From Actinokineospora alba (lineage in GTDB: Bacteria > Actinomycetota > Actinomycetes > Mycobacteriales > Pseudonocardiaceae), in assembly GCF_004362515.1 (NCBI RefSeq), contig NZ_SNXU01000001.1:4712001-4776000 (forward strand): 64,000 nucleotides of DNA, read 5' to 3'. Numbering within the stretch: the first letter of the stretch is position 1; every line of letters starts with the position of its first letter. Of the stretch, positions 37,247 through 46,870 are shown in pieces. The position numbers and the translations under genes are program-made. The notes beneath the pieces were generated by a model. That model saw only the letters and a program-made list of their open reading frames with translations. It was not told the DNA's origin and searched no databases.

Positions 37247-38746
37247 TTACTTGAGCATCTTGATGAGGGCCTTGACGTCCGCAGGCTCAAGGCTCTTCAG
37301 GGCGGTGACCTGGATGTCGGTCAGCGACCGGATGGGGCTGACGTACCACTTGCCGTCCACCTGGGTGGTGACGACGCCGGTGTTGGCGATCATGCCCTTG
37401 ACCAGGTTGGTCAGCGCCTTCTTGGCGTCCGGCTTCATTCGCTTGCCGCCGATCTCGGCTGCCGCGTCGTCGGCGCAGAACTTCTGCTTTTCGCCCTGGG
37501 CCTCGGCCGAGTAGCACTCGCCGTCCTTGGTGACGCTGACCTTCTCGCCTTCCATCTCCGCCTCGAACTCCTTGAGGAGGACCTTGGTGGCGCCCTCGAC
37601 CTCGGTGGTCTCGGTCTCCAGCTTGGTGATCTTGACCCCGGTCGCCTCAGCGCCGTCCTTCTTGGCCATCTCGACCAGCATCGGGCCCAGGTCGTGGATC
37701 ACGGCCATCTCGTCCGGCGGGAGGAGTTCGATGACTCGCTCCAGGTTCGCGTCCAGGCCCGCTTCGGCCATCTCGCGGACGGCCTGGTTGGGGGAGTCCG
37801 CGCCCTTGGCGGCGATGGGGGTCTTCGGCCAGGAGTTGTCGGACTCCTGCAGGGCGTAGTCCGCGATCGTGTAGAAGAGGCTCGGGTACCACTCGCCGTC
37901 GACGTTCACGGTGGCGATGCGGATGGCCTTGCCGTCGTTCTCCTTGACGATGTCGGCGATGTCGACCGTCTCGGTCTGCGGCTTCGCGTCCAGGCCGCGC
38001 GGGAAGGCGGCCTCGATGAACTCCTCGGTCAGCGGGAGCTTGCTCGCGTCCGAGCTGATGGTGACCTTGCCCGCGACCAGCTTGGTGATGGTCAGGCGGT
38101 CGTTGACCTTCTCCGCGCCCTGCTCGTCGAACTGCAGGCCCTCGGTCTTGAGTTCGAAGCCCTGCAGCTTGTTCGGGTCGGCGTCGGCCTTGTAGACCTC
38201 GAGCCGCTGCAGTTCCTTGGTGGTCTCGGAGTTCAGCGTGGTCATCAGGTCGCGCTCGGCGGGCGCCAGGCCCGTGAGCAGACCCGCGACGTCACCCTGA
38301 CCCAGCGCGTTGACCAGGCTGGTCGCCGCCGCCGTGGGGCTCTGCGCACCCGCGGGGGCGCTGCCCCGGTTGAGGGCCCACACCGTGACACCGGCACCGG
38401 CCGCGACCGCGATGACCGCGGCCACGACACCGATGACCAGGCCCTTGCGCTTCTTGGGCTGCTCCGGCGCCGGGTAGCCGTACGCGCCGAACTGCTGCTG
38501 GCCGTACGGGTCGCCCTGCGGCTGGCCGTACTGCTGCGTCGGCTGCGGCCCGGTCTGCGGGTAGCCCTGGGCCTGCTGCGGCCCGGTCTGCGGGTAGCCC
38601 TGCTGCGGGTAGCCCCCCGGCTGCGGGTATCCGGGCTGGCCGCCCTGCTGGGGGTAACCGCCCTGCTGCGGGTACCCAGGCTGGCCGCCCGGCTGCTGAT
38701 ATGGGTCGTTCGGCTGCCCCTGGCCGCCTGAACCTGGATAGGTCAC
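37247..38746 (-). CDS. Single-pass membrane protein with Gly-Tyr-Pro-Gln-rich N-terminus
   Basis: A 499-residue protein. Residues 1-95 are GGYPQQ / PQTGPQ-type low-complexity repeats, followed by KKRK and one transmembrane helix (GLVIGVVAAVIAVAAGAGVT, about 103-122). The remaining 370 residues are a secreted alpha/beta domain rich in Asp/Glu, with two Cys (GECYSAE, KQKFCADD) that may pair. Homologues in Pseudonocardiaceae are sometimes labelled FliL-like, which I cannot confirm. The GTG start overlaps the stop of the upstream gene (38743-38746). Confidence 0.75.
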   Translation of the reverse strand: MTYPGSGGQGQPNDPYQQPGGQPGYPQQGGYPQQGGQPGYPQPGGYPQQGYPQTGPQQAQGYPQTGPQPTQQYGQPQGDPYGQQQFGAYGYPAPEQPKKRKGLVIGVVAAVIAVAAGAGVTVWALNRGSAPAGAQSPTAAATSLVNALGQGDVAGLLTGLAPAERDLMTTLNSETTKELQRLEVYKADADPNKLQGFELKTEGLQFDEQGAEKVNDRLTITKLVAGKVTISSDASKLPLTEEFIEAAFPRGLDAKPQTETVDIADIVKENDGKAIRIATVNVDGEWYPSLFYTIADYALQESDNSWPKTPIAAKGADSPNQAVREMAEAGLDANLERVIELLPPDEMAVIHDLGPMLVEMAKKDGAEATGVKITKLETETTEVEGATKVLLKEFEAEMEGEKVSVTKDGECYSAEAQGEKQKFCADDAAAEIGGKRMKPDAKKALTNLVKGMIANTGVVTTQVDGKWYVSPIRSLTDIQVTALKSLEPADVKALIKMLK

Positions 38747-39219
38747 GGTTCCCCTCCTGCGATCCTGCTTGCGCTCTTGCGCCGGCTTACGAAGATGCCC
38801 ACGGCCCCGATGAGAGCCACCAACGAGCCGATCAACGTGACTGTCGGTCCGGTGCTCGCAATGCCGAGCGAGCTTTCCTCGCCACCGCTTTCGACGGTGG
38901 CGACACCCGAAATGGTTCCAGTGAATATCGTCAGAATCACGCAGATCGTTGCGCTCGTCCGGTACAAGCCGAACGTGTAAGCGACAACGCTGAGCGTCAC
39001 CACTGGGACCAGGCCGAACCAGATGTAAAGCAGCAGCTCCAGCACGTCGCCGCGCAGGAAGCCGAGGGTCTGGATCACGCCGATGAGCTGGAAGCTGTCA
39101 CGCAGCACCGCGCCGGACCGGAACCAGGGAAGGAACATGCCCGCGACGACCGCCACGAGTCCCGCGGCGGCGATCACGGCGGTCGCCGCCCCCCGAGCGC
39201 GAGTTGATCCCTGAGTCAC
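38743..39219 (-). CDS. Four-helix membrane protein of unknown function
   Basis: A small polytopic membrane protein (158 residues from the GTG at 39219; up to 170 from the GTG at 39255). Segments are AAGLVAVVAGMFLPWF, LLLYIWFGLVPVVTLSVVAY, SATICVILTIFTGTISGVAT and TVTLIGSLVALIGAVGIFVS. The longer start would add an unlikely Cys-rich MTACARCCDDIAV stretch. It overlaps the next gene by GTGA, so the two proteins are made together and may form a complex. Confidence 0.7.
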   Translation of the reverse strand: MTQGSTRARGAATAVIAAAGLVAVVAGMFLPWFRSGAVLRDSFQLIGVIQTLGFLRGDVLELLLYIWFGLVPVVTLSVVAYTFGLYRTSATICVILTIFTGTISGVATVESGGEESSLGIASTGPTVTLIGSLVALIGAVGIFVSRRKSASRIAGGEP

Positions 39220-39427
39220 GGCGATATCGTCGCAGCACCGGGCACAGGCAGTCACATCGGGCTCGGCTCCGGTTCACTCGCTGTGGCTAGTGTCGATCAC
39301 CCAGGTGGACCAGCGGGGACGCACCCTGCGTGTCACAAGAGGCCCAAGGTGTCCAGGGTGATGAAGTTTCCCCTGTTACGACTGGTGCAATTGTGGTCCT
39401 AATGGCACAGTCGTCTTGGGTCGGTCC

Positions 39428-39510
39428 GTTTTCCGCTGAGGTTGGCGGTCACGGCAGCCGATCCGTCCGAAGTGGACGGGGGGAGCCGTCCGCACTGGGA
39501 GGTGGGAAAC
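39428..39510 (+). promoter_or_regulatory. Structured 5' leader of the NlpC/P60 gene
   Basis: GTTTTCCGC (39428-39436) can pair with GTGGGAAAC (39502-39510), the latter overlapping the ribosome-binding region just before the ATG. Inside are ACGGC/GCCGT (39451-39455 with 39485-39489) and CCGTCC/GGACGG (39463-39468 with 39474-39479). The inner segment, GCCGATCC then CGGGGGGAGCCG, resembles one half of the c-di-AMP (ydaO) riboswitch, but the second half is missing. Confidence 0.4.
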
Positions 39511-39511
39511 C

Positions 39512-40822
39512 ATGGGGAAACGACGCGGTAGCAGAGCGTTCATGATCGCGACGTCTCTCTCGTTGGTGATCAGTATGGCGGTCCCGGCGACAGCGGTCGC
39601 GGTGCCCCCACCTCCACCGAATCCGAGCGATTCGGAGCTCTCCGCGGGCCGCACCGAGGCCAAGGCCAAAGCGGGCAAGGTCGGCGAGCTGACGAACCAG
39701 CTCGCCAAGGCCGAGGCCCGGCTGATGGAGCTGCAGGCCGAGGTCGAGGCCAAGATGGAGGACGCCAACAAGGCCCTCGTCGACCTCGAGACCGCCGAAG
39801 AGCTCGCCGCCAAGGCCAAGGCCGACGCCGAGGCCGCCAAGCGCGAGTCCGACAGCGCGGGTCAGTCGATCGAGAACGCCCGTAAGCAGCTAGACGAGTT
39901 CGCCGCGGGCAGCTACAAGCAGGGCACGACCGTCGGCTCGATGTCGGCGTACATGGGGGCCAAGAGCCCGGAAGACCTGCTCGCCCGCGCGCAGCTGCTC
40001 AACGCCGTCAGCGGCAGCGAGCTGGACGCGCTGGAATCGATGGAGCGGGCCCGCACGGTCAAGGCCAACAAGGACTCACTGGCCCGCGCCGCCCTCGACG
40101 AGGCCACCAAGCGCCAGGCCGAGGCCGAGCAGGCCAAGCGCAACGCTGACGCCGCCACCGCCACGGCCCAGCAGGCCCAGCGTGACCAGGCAGGCAAGTC
40201 CCAGGAGCTCGAAGCCGCCCGCGCGGACTACGAACGCCAGCTCAACGAGGCCCAGGCCAAGGTCGGCGGCCTGGAGAACCAGCGCAAGCGCTACCAGGAC
40301 TGGCTCGCCGCCAAGCAGCGCGAGGACGCCGCCAACGCGGCCGCCGCGCAGGCGTCGGCCCCGGCGGGGCCGCGTCCCGCCGTCAACCGCCCGCCGACGG
40401 GCAACGCCGTGCGGATCGTGATCGACCGGGCCCTGTCGCAGCTCGGCGTGCAGTACGCCTGGGGCGGCGGCAACGGCAAGGGCCCCACCCGCGGCATCCG
40501 CGACGGCGGCGTCGCCGACTCCTTCGGCGACTACAACAAGGTCGGGTTCGACTGCTCCGGCCTGATGATCTACGCCTTCGCCGGCGTCGGCATCCGGCTG
40601 CCGCACTACAGCGGCTACCAGGCCGCCGCGGGCCGCCGCGTCCCGCTGAACCAGATGGCCCCCGGCGACATGCTCTTCTGGGCCACCCGCGGCCGCATCC
40701 ACCACGTGGCGATGTACATCGGCAACGGCCAGATGGTCGAGGCGCCGTACTCGGGCTCCAGGGTCCGCATCGCCCCGGTCCGCTACGGCGGCATCGTCCC
40801 CTACGCGACCCGGCTTCTCTGA
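39512..40822 (+). CDS. NlpC/P60 peptidoglycan endopeptidase (RipA-like)
   Basis: A 436-residue secreted hydrolase. A signal peptide (about 1-30, ending VPATAVAV) and a Pro-rich stretch lead to a long alanine/lysine/glutamate-rich coiled coil (about 40-270). A linker precedes the NlpC/P60 catalytic domain (about 300-436), with Cys348 (FDCSGLM) and His397/398 (RIHHVAMYIGNG). It should cleave peptide stems in peptidoglycan during cell separation, with the coiled coil controlling activity. Its place near acnA and moxR matches the ripA neighbourhood of M. tuberculosis. Confidence 0.92.
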   Translation: MGKRRGSRAFMIATSLSLVISMAVPATAVAVPPPPPNPSDSELSAGRTEAKAKAGKVGELTNQLAKAEARLMELQAEVEAKMEDANKALVDLETAEELAAKAKADAEAAKRESDSAGQSIENARKQLDEFAAGSYKQGTTVGSMSAYMGAKSPEDLLARAQLLNAVSGSELDALESMERARTVKANKDSLARAALDEATKRQAEAEQAKRNADAATATAQQAQRDQAGKSQELEAARADYERQLNEAQAKVGGLENQRKRYQDWLAAKQREDAANAAAAQASAPAGPRPAVNRPPTGNAVRIVIDRALSQLGVQYAWGGGNGKGPTRGIRDGGVADSFGDYNKVGFDCSGLMIYAFAGVGIRLPHYSGYQAAAGRRVPLNQMAPGDMLFWATRGRIHHVAMYIGNGQMVEAPYSGSRVRIAPVRYGGIVPYATRLL

Positions 40823-40847
40823 CTCTCCACTGTGGTGAGATGAGCGG

Positions 40848-41411
40848 GTGCGTGTCCTGTCGTGTCCCGAAGTGGAGACGCCGCCCGAGTTTCGTGACCA
40901 GGTCCTGCGGATGCAGCACCAGGCATGGCCGGGCGGGCGGACTTCGCTGACGCACGACCCGGTGCTGCGTCCGGTGTCGATGCTGCTGGTGGACGCCGAC
41001 GTGGTGGTCGCCGCGTTGGACGTCCTGGCCAAGGAAATCGTCCACGCGGGACAGGTCTACTCCGCCGCCGGACTGAGCACTGTCGTCACCCGGCAGGACA
41101 TTCGCGGTCGCGGGCACGGTCGCGTGCTCGTGTCGGCGGCGCGCGACGCCATCGCGGAGCGCGGCTTCGATATCGGGCTCTTCACGTGCGACAGACCACT
41201 TCAGGGTTTCTACGAGAGCGCCGGATGGCGACCGCTGCCAGGCACAGTGCTCGTCGGCGGAACGGTCGAGGCGCCGTTCGCCAGTGACCAGCCCGGGTTC
41301 GACAAGGTGACGATGGCGGACTTCTTCTCCGAAGCGGCCAAGCGGAACCAGTCGGCATTCCACGGTGCGCGCGTGGGCCTGTACTCCGGGGAGATCGACA
41401 AACTGTGGTGA
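40848..41411 (+). CDS. GNAT-family acetyltransferase, AAC(2')-like
   Basis: A 187-residue GNAT protein. The acetyl-CoA loop is VVTRQDIRGRGHGRVLVSAA (about 79-98), followed by FTCDRPLQGFYESAGWRPLP. The overall pattern, with an N-terminal MQHQAWPGG and C-terminal tail, is reminiscent of aminoglycoside 2'-N-acetyltransferases, but key aminoglycoside residues cannot be verified by eye, so a resistance role is not claimed. It starts at a GTG at 40848, 25 bases after the NlpC gene. Confidence 0.75.
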   Translation: MRVLSCPEVETPPEFRDQVLRMQHQAWPGGRTSLTHDPVLRPVSMLLVDADVVVAALDVLAKEIVHAGQVYSAAGLSTVVTRQDIRGRGHGRVLVSAARDAIAERGFDIGLFTCDRPLQGFYESAGWRPLPGTVLVGGTVEAPFASDQPGFDKVTMADFFSEAAKRNQSAFHGARVGLYSGEIDKLW

Positions 41412-41446
41412 CGGCCCCTGGCGTCCAGTGTGGACACCAGGGGCCG
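41412..41446. terminator. Bidirectional hairpin between GNAT and protease genes
   Basis: A 16-bp stem with one mismatch (41412-41427 with 41431-41446) fills the gap between the convergent stops at 41411 and 41454. Confidence 0.8.
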
Positions 41447-41453
41447 ATACCGG

Positions 41454-42323
41454 CTAGAACACCGAGACGCCGTACCTGCTCAGGGCTTCGGTGACCGGCT
41501 GGTAGAACGTGGTCCCGCCGGTGCGGCAGTTGCCGCTGCCACCGGAGGTGAGACCCAGCGCGATCGAGCGGTCGTAGAGCGGGCCGCCGCTGTCGCCCGG
41601 TTCGGCGCACACGTTGGTCTGGATCATGCCCTTGACCGTGCCTCCGCCCGAGTAGTGCACGGTGGCGTTCAGACCGGTCACCGTGCCGCTCCTGGTGCCC
41701 GTGGTGCTGCCGCGGCGGCTGACCGACTCGCCGATGTAGGCGTTGCCCGCCGAGGCGATGTCTTGTCCACCAACGGAACCGGAGATCGTGACGGACGTGT
41801 TGGTGTACTTCACGATGCCGTAGTCGTTGCCCGGGAAGCTGGAACCGGTGCGGTCACCCAGTTTGGTCGTCTGGCTGGAGTTCGAGTACCACGCCGACGC
41901 CGAGTTCGTGCAGTGCCCGGCGGTGAGGAAGTAGTACGTGCTGCCGCTGCGGACGTTGAACCCGAGCGAGCAGCGGTACCCGCCGCCGTAGATGGCGTCG
42001 CCGCCGGTGGTGAGCGGGGCGAACGTGCCCGCCGTCCGCTCGACCCTGGCCGCGCCGCCGGACCCGGCCGCCATGGCCACTAATCGGCCGAAGTCCGCCG
42101 CGCGCACGGAACTGTCGGCGGTGATCACGACCTGGTTGGTCGCCGGGTCCACCGCCCACGCCGTGCCGGGCGTGCCGTTGTCGAGCCGGGTCTTGAGTTC
42201 TTCGAGCTGCTGCACACTGCGCGACGCGGCCAGGTCGGTGGCCGCGGCCGTGCCGGGGACGACGCCCGCGACCGCGAGCGCCGCCGCCGTGACGACGAGG
42301 GTGTGTCGGATGGTGGTTCTCAT
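41454..42323 (-). CDS. Secreted S1-family serine protease (streptogrisin/alpha-lytic type)
   Basis: A 289-residue pre-pro-protease. A signal peptide (about 1-28, GVVPGTAAA) is followed by a short pro-region, and the mature chymotrypsin-fold domain begins near GGDAIYGGGYRC. The triad is His in LTAGHC, Asp in GNDYGIV and Ser in CAEPGDSGGPL; paired cysteines flank His (YRC/GHC) and Ser (NVC/GNC). The pro-region is short compared with alpha-lytic protease, as in streptogrisin A/B. It has its own gene, with no visible inhibitor nearby. Confidence 0.93.
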   Translation of the reverse strand: MRTTIRHTLVVTAAALAVAGVVPGTAAATDLAASRSVQQLEELKTRLDNGTPGTAWAVDPATNQVVITADSSVRAADFGRLVAMAAGSGGAARVERTAGTFAPLTTGGDAIYGGGYRCSLGFNVRSGSTYYFLTAGHCTNSASAWYSNSSQTTKLGDRTGSSFPGNDYGIVKYTNTSVTISGSVGGQDIASAGNAYIGESVSRRGSTTGTRSGTVTGLNATVHYSGGGTVKGMIQTNVCAEPGDSGGPLYDRSIALGLTSGGSGNCRTGGTTFYQPVTEALSRYGVSVF

Positions 42324-42456
42324 TGTTCCGCCCTTCAGCAGGGGACCGGGAGCGCGGTTCAGGCACGCTCCCGGGCGGTTTTAGAGAGGTATTTCCCACC
42401 TAACGAGACAGTCCGGGTCGTCACAAGCGAGCGTTGGAGTGATCTTCACGCGGGTA

Positions 42457-42487
42457 GGGGCTCGGCGAAACCCGTCCGCCGAGCCCC
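42457..42487 (-). terminator. Hairpin after the methyltransferase gene
   Basis: A perfect 11-bp stem (42457-42467 with 42477-42487) stands six bases beyond the methyltransferase stop on the minus strand. Confidence 0.75.
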
Positions 42488-42492
42488 ACGCA

Positions 42493-43239
42493 CTACCGCT
42501 TCATCAAGGCGAACAGACCCCAGCCGAGGTATTCGCGCAGGTAACGGGTGTAGCGGATTTGCGACTCGCTCAGATCCGCGCGCAGCTCCGGCGCCAACTC
42601 GTCATAGGGGTTGTCGTCGAGCCAGCGGCGGACATTGAGCCACTGGGCGGCGACGTAGCGGTCCCAGCTGTCGCCGTCGGCGAGGACCATCTCGACGACG
42701 TCCCAGCCGAGGCCGTTGAAGTGCGCGACCAGTTCGGCCAGCGACCGCCACTCGTCGTCCTGGGTGGCGTAGCAGGCTTCGACGGTCGCCTGGTCCGGTG
42801 GGGCCAGCCGCCAGTACGGCTCACCGACCAGCATCAGGCCGCCCGGCCGCAGGCTGCGGTCGAGCAACTCGATCGTGCCGGTCACGCCGCCGCCGATCCA
42901 GGTCGCGCCGACGCAGGCCACCAGATCGACCGGTTCGTCGGACACGAAACCCGCCGCGTCGTCATGCCTGAAGGCGACCCGGTCGGCCACCCCCAGTTCG
43001 ACGGCGCGCTCGCGGGCGGCGTCGAGGAACACGGTGCTGATGTCGACGCCGACACCGCTGACGCCGTGGTCGCGGGCCCAGGTGCAGAGCAGTTCGCCCT
43101 TGCCGCAGCACAGGTCGAGCGCGGTCGTCCCTGCGGGCAGGCGCAGCGCCCGGCCCATGGTGGCGAGCTTCTCGCCGGTGATCGGGTTGATGACCCGGTG
43201 GCTGCTCTCGCGGATGGTGAAACTACGTGGAAGATCCAC
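42493..43239 (-). CDS. SAM-dependent class I methyltransferase
   Basis: A 248-residue methyltransferase. Motif I is ALDLCCGKGELLCTWA (about 40-55) with GVGVDIS as motif II, and VDLVACVGATWIGGG corresponds to motif IV. The C-terminus is longer than in simple ubiquinone-type enzymes and contains several aromatic residues (WDRYVAAQWLNVRRWL). The substrate is unknown. It is monocistronic, between the protease and the mycothiol-type protein. Confidence 0.85.
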   Translation of the reverse strand: MDLPRSFTIRESSHRVINPITGEKLATMGRALRLPAGTTALDLCCGKGELLCTWARDHGVSGVGVDISTVFLDAARERAVELGVADRVAFRHDDAAGFVSDEPVDLVACVGATWIGGGVTGTIELLDRSLRPGGLMLVGEPYWRLAPPDQATVEACYATQDDEWRSLAELVAHFNGLGWDVVEMVLADGDSWDRYVAAQWLNVRRWLDDNPYDELAPELRADLSESQIRYTRYLREYLGWGLFALMKR

Positions 43240-43383
43240 TTCGGTCGGTCCTTACGGGTGAGGTGTGCGTGACAGGGAAGCGTCGAATCGTCCGAACAGT
43301 CACCAAAACACCTCATCGCGTCGCAAGGATTGACCCGCCCACGCTAGGACACGGCCGCGGGCGCCGTCCAAGCGTTTTCCGGC

Positions 43384-44121
43384 TCAGAACGGGACTTCCA
43401 CTGCCAGCAGCCCTTCCCCGGGCGCTCTGCCGGACAGGAACCGGCAGAACTCCACCGCGTCGAGCCGCAGTTCCGGTCCGCCGTGTGACCACTCGCCGCC
43501 CGCCGGGCCGGAGAGCACCAGGGTGAACGGCTGCCCGTGTCGGCCCGCCCACTCCTCGACGACGTCGGCCACGAGCGCGCCGTCGTGCTCGGCGGTGAGC
43601 ACCGGTGTGCTGCCCACCGCGCGGTGGATGTCCATCCGGTGCATCCACGGGTCACGGGTCAGGATCACGTCCATCATGTAGGCCACCGTCCACTTCTCGG
43701 CGTGCTCGGTGCCGCTGGACACGGCCGCGCGGCGGAGCAGGCCGGGGACGCGACGCCGAGCGCGCGCCGCTTTCGGTGCCACAGCGGCGAACCGTGCGAC
43801 GACCTCGGCCGTGCTCAGGTGAGCGTGCTCCTCGACTTGGAGGGCCGTCAGCGCGTCGATGAGGACGCCGTCGCGCTTGCGGGCCGCGCGCTGCTGGCGG
43901 GCGCTCTCGAGCGGGGAGGCCGCCATCTCGGCCATCCCCAAGGCGTGTCCGGCCATCGCGCGCACGTCCCACCCGGGACATTCGGTCGGTGTCGCCCACT
44001 CGTCGGGGGTGAGGGTTCGCAGCACATCGACGAAGCGCTGGTACTCGGTCTCGGCGAGCCGTGCGGCCGTCCGGCGTTCCAGGCCCGGTCTGCGGGGCGC
44101 GGTATTGGTCATGGTGGTCAT
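43384..44121 (-). CDS. Maleylpyruvate isomerase / mycothiol-dependent enzyme-like protein
   Basis: A 245-residue DinB-fold protein of the TIGR03083 type: WATPTECPGWDVRAMAGHAL supplies the N-terminal metal-binding His, and DPWMHRMDIHRAVG supplies the later His residues. Family members use mycothiol or act as mycothiol S-transferases. The ATG at 44121 has GAGGAG upstream and overlaps the stop of the TetR gene (TGATG), which suggests that the two form a self-contained regulator-target operon, perhaps for detoxification. Confidence 0.83.
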   Translation of the reverse strand: MTTMTNTAPRRPGLERRTAARLAETEYQRFVDVLRTLTPDEWATPTECPGWDVRAMAGHALGMAEMAASPLESARQQRAARKRDGVLIDALTALQVEEHAHLSTAEVVARFAAVAPKAARARRRVPGLLRRAAVSSGTEHAEKWTVAYMMDVILTRDPWMHRMDIHRAVGSTPVLTAEHDGALVADVVEEWAGRHGQPFTLVLSGPAGGEWSHGGPELRLDAVEFCRFLSGRAPGEGLLAVEVPF

Positions 44122-44747
44122 CAAGTGCTCCTCTGTGTGCTCCTCAGTGGCGGGCCGGGCAGGCCCAGGTGGTCGGCGAACATGTCCATCGCGCGGGGGA
44201 GCAACCGTCGCCACCGGTCGCCCCCGGGATCGTTGGCCAGCTGGGAATCGACCAGGCCGCCGACCAGCGACACATACAGATCCACGGCCTCGGGTTGGTC
44301 CACGCCGAGCCGGTCGAGCACCTCGCGCAGTCGCTCCAGGGTGGCGACCGACGGCGCGTAGGACTCCGGGCTGGGCTGGAAGTCCGGGATCACCCGCTGG
44401 TTCATCAGCTGGAACCGGGCGAGGTCGGCCACGGCGAAGTCGAAGAAGGTCTCGGACATGGCCAGCAGTGCCACCCTCGGCGCTTTCGGCAGGCTCGCCG
44501 TCCGCTCCAGGGTGACCTGCAGGAACTCCGACCAGGCCTCGCCGAACATCGCGTCGTAGATCGCGTTCTTGGACGCGAAATGGGTGTAGAGCGACGGTGA
44601 GCGCATCCCGACTCGCGCGGCGACCTCGCGCAAGGTCACCGACGACAGGCCTTCCGCGCGCGCGATCTCCCACGCGGCCTCGACGATCTCCCGCCGAGTC
44701 GCCTCACGCCGTTCGGCTTGCCTATCGCGATTAGGTAGAACGCTCAT
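44121..44747 (-). CDS. TetR-family transcriptional regulator
   Basis: A 208-residue TetR regulator. The helix-turn-helix is in REIVEAAWEIARAEGLSSVT and LREVAARVGMRSPSLYTHFA. The C-terminal domain has the TetR_C-33-like pattern seen next to mycothiol-type enzymes. Its stop shares one base with the start of the next gene, so it probably controls that gene and itself in response to an unknown ligand. Confidence 0.87.
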   Translation of the reverse strand: MSVLPNRDRQAERREATRREIVEAAWEIARAEGLSSVTLREVAARVGMRSPSLYTHFASKNAIYDAMFGEAWSEFLQVTLERTASLPKAPRVALLAMSETFFDFAVADLARFQLMNQRVIPDFQPSPESYAPSVATLERLREVLDRLGVDQPEAVDLYVSLVGGLVDSQLANDPGGDRWRRLLPRAMDMFADHLGLPGPPLRSTQRST

Positions 44748-44780
44748 AGTTAGGCAGGGTCCGCCTGAAGGCTGGCATTG

Positions 44781-45146
44781 TCAAGGGCGGTTCAGGCGCT
44801 CGGTGAGCTCGTCGAGCGTCGGCACGAACCACAGGTGCGTCCCGCGGTTCGACTCGCGGACGAAGGACGCCATGGCCTCGCTGCGGGCGAGGTGCTCGGC
44901 CATGTCGCCCAGGACGGTCACCCGCATCCGGTAGTTGACGAATTTCTGGATGATCTCGCCCGCGACCCGGGTGCTCAGGACGAAGAAGTCGTCGGCGAGC
45001 CGGGTCGTCGGGATGACGATCATGTCGACGTCCTGGCCCCAGAGCTCCCCGAGGAGGTCCGTGGCGTCGCTGTCGCGGGCCAGCGCGGGGCCGTCGCTCG
45101 CGCACACGGCCAGGGAGACGTCGTTGACGGTCATCATGGTGATCAC
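44781..45146 (-). CDS. DUF4180-like protein
   Basis: A 121-residue protein resembling the DUF4180 family: DATDLLGELWGQDVDMIVIP, TRLADDFFVLSTRVAGEIIQ and KFVNYRMRVTVLGDM are conserved landmarks. It has no catalytic motif that I can identify. The first ATG (45146) is used; two further in-frame ATGs within five codons are possible starts. It diverges from the mobA-like gene by 36 bases. Confidence 0.8.
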   Translation of the reverse strand: MITMMTVNDVSLAVCASDGPALARDSDATDLLGELWGQDVDMIVIPTTRLADDFFVLSTRVAGEIIQKFVNYRMRVTVLGDMAEHLARSEAMASFVRESNRGTHLWFVPTLDELTERLNRP

Positions 45147-45182
45147 CCTCGGACGGTAGCCACGGCGGATTAGGGTGGTCGA

Positions 45183-45737
45183 ATGGATTCCTGGGCCGCG
45201 GTCATCCTCGCGGGCGGTCGCGCGTCGCGGATGGACGGCCGGGACAAGGTCGCCATCGAGGTCGACGGTGTCACCCTGCTCGCGCGGGCCGTGGACGCCG
45301 CGGCGGGCGCCGACCCGATCGTCGTGGTCGGCAAGCGCAGGCCGGTTCCGCGCCCGGTCGTCTGGACCGTCGAGGACGAGCCCGGCTCCGGACCGGTCGC
45401 CGCCATCGCCGCGGGCATCGCGCCGCTGCCCGACGACCCGGACCTGCCCGTCGTCCTGCTCGCCGCCGACCTGCCCCGACTCACCCCGGCCACCCTGGCG
45501 CGGCTGACCGGCTCCCTGGGAAGCACCGGCGTCCTGCTAGTCGACGCCGACGGGCGCGACCAGTGGCTGCTCAGCGCGTGGCGGCTCGGGGTGCTGCGGG
45601 CGGCCCTGCCCGAGCGGCCGGAGGGGATGGCGCTGCGCAAGGTGCTCGGTGGACTCGACCCGCTGCGGGTTCCGGCCGTCGCCGACGAAGCCGCCGATGT
45701 GGACACTCCGGAAGACCTTTCCCGCTTCACCAGTTGA
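45183..45737 (+). CDS. mobA: MobA-like nucleotidyltransferase (molybdenum cofactor guanylyltransferase family)
   Basis: A 184-residue nucleotidyltransferase with the MobA N-terminal GTP loop, VILAGGRASRMDGRDKVAIE, then DEPGSGPVAAIAAG and LLAADLPRLT with the metal Asp. It would attach GMP to molybdopterin. No other moco gene is visible here, so a related use (MobA-like NTP transferase) is possible. The ATG at 45183 gives the normal family length. Confidence 0.87.
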   Translation: MDSWAAVILAGGRASRMDGRDKVAIEVDGVTLLARAVDAAAGADPIVVVGKRRPVPRPVVWTVEDEPGSGPVAAIAAGIAPLPDDPDLPVVLLAADLPRLTPATLARLTGSLGSTGVLLVDADGRDQWLLSAWRLGVLRAALPERPEGMALRKVLGGLDPLRVPAVADEAADVDTPEDLSRFTS

Positions 45738-45811
45738 GTTCACAGCGCTCACACCGCTCATGCGGTTGGCTGTAACCCGCTGGAATGACCGTGCGCTGAG
45801 GAGGACAGCTG

Positions 45812-46866
<1,055 letters not shown>

Positions 46867-46870
<4 letters not shown>

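Noticed and set aside
36917..38731. A 604-residue plus-strand frame opposite the Gly-Tyr-Pro-rich membrane protein
   Set aside because: It is antisense to a protein with clear transmembrane and repeat features, and it begins in the tandem repeats.
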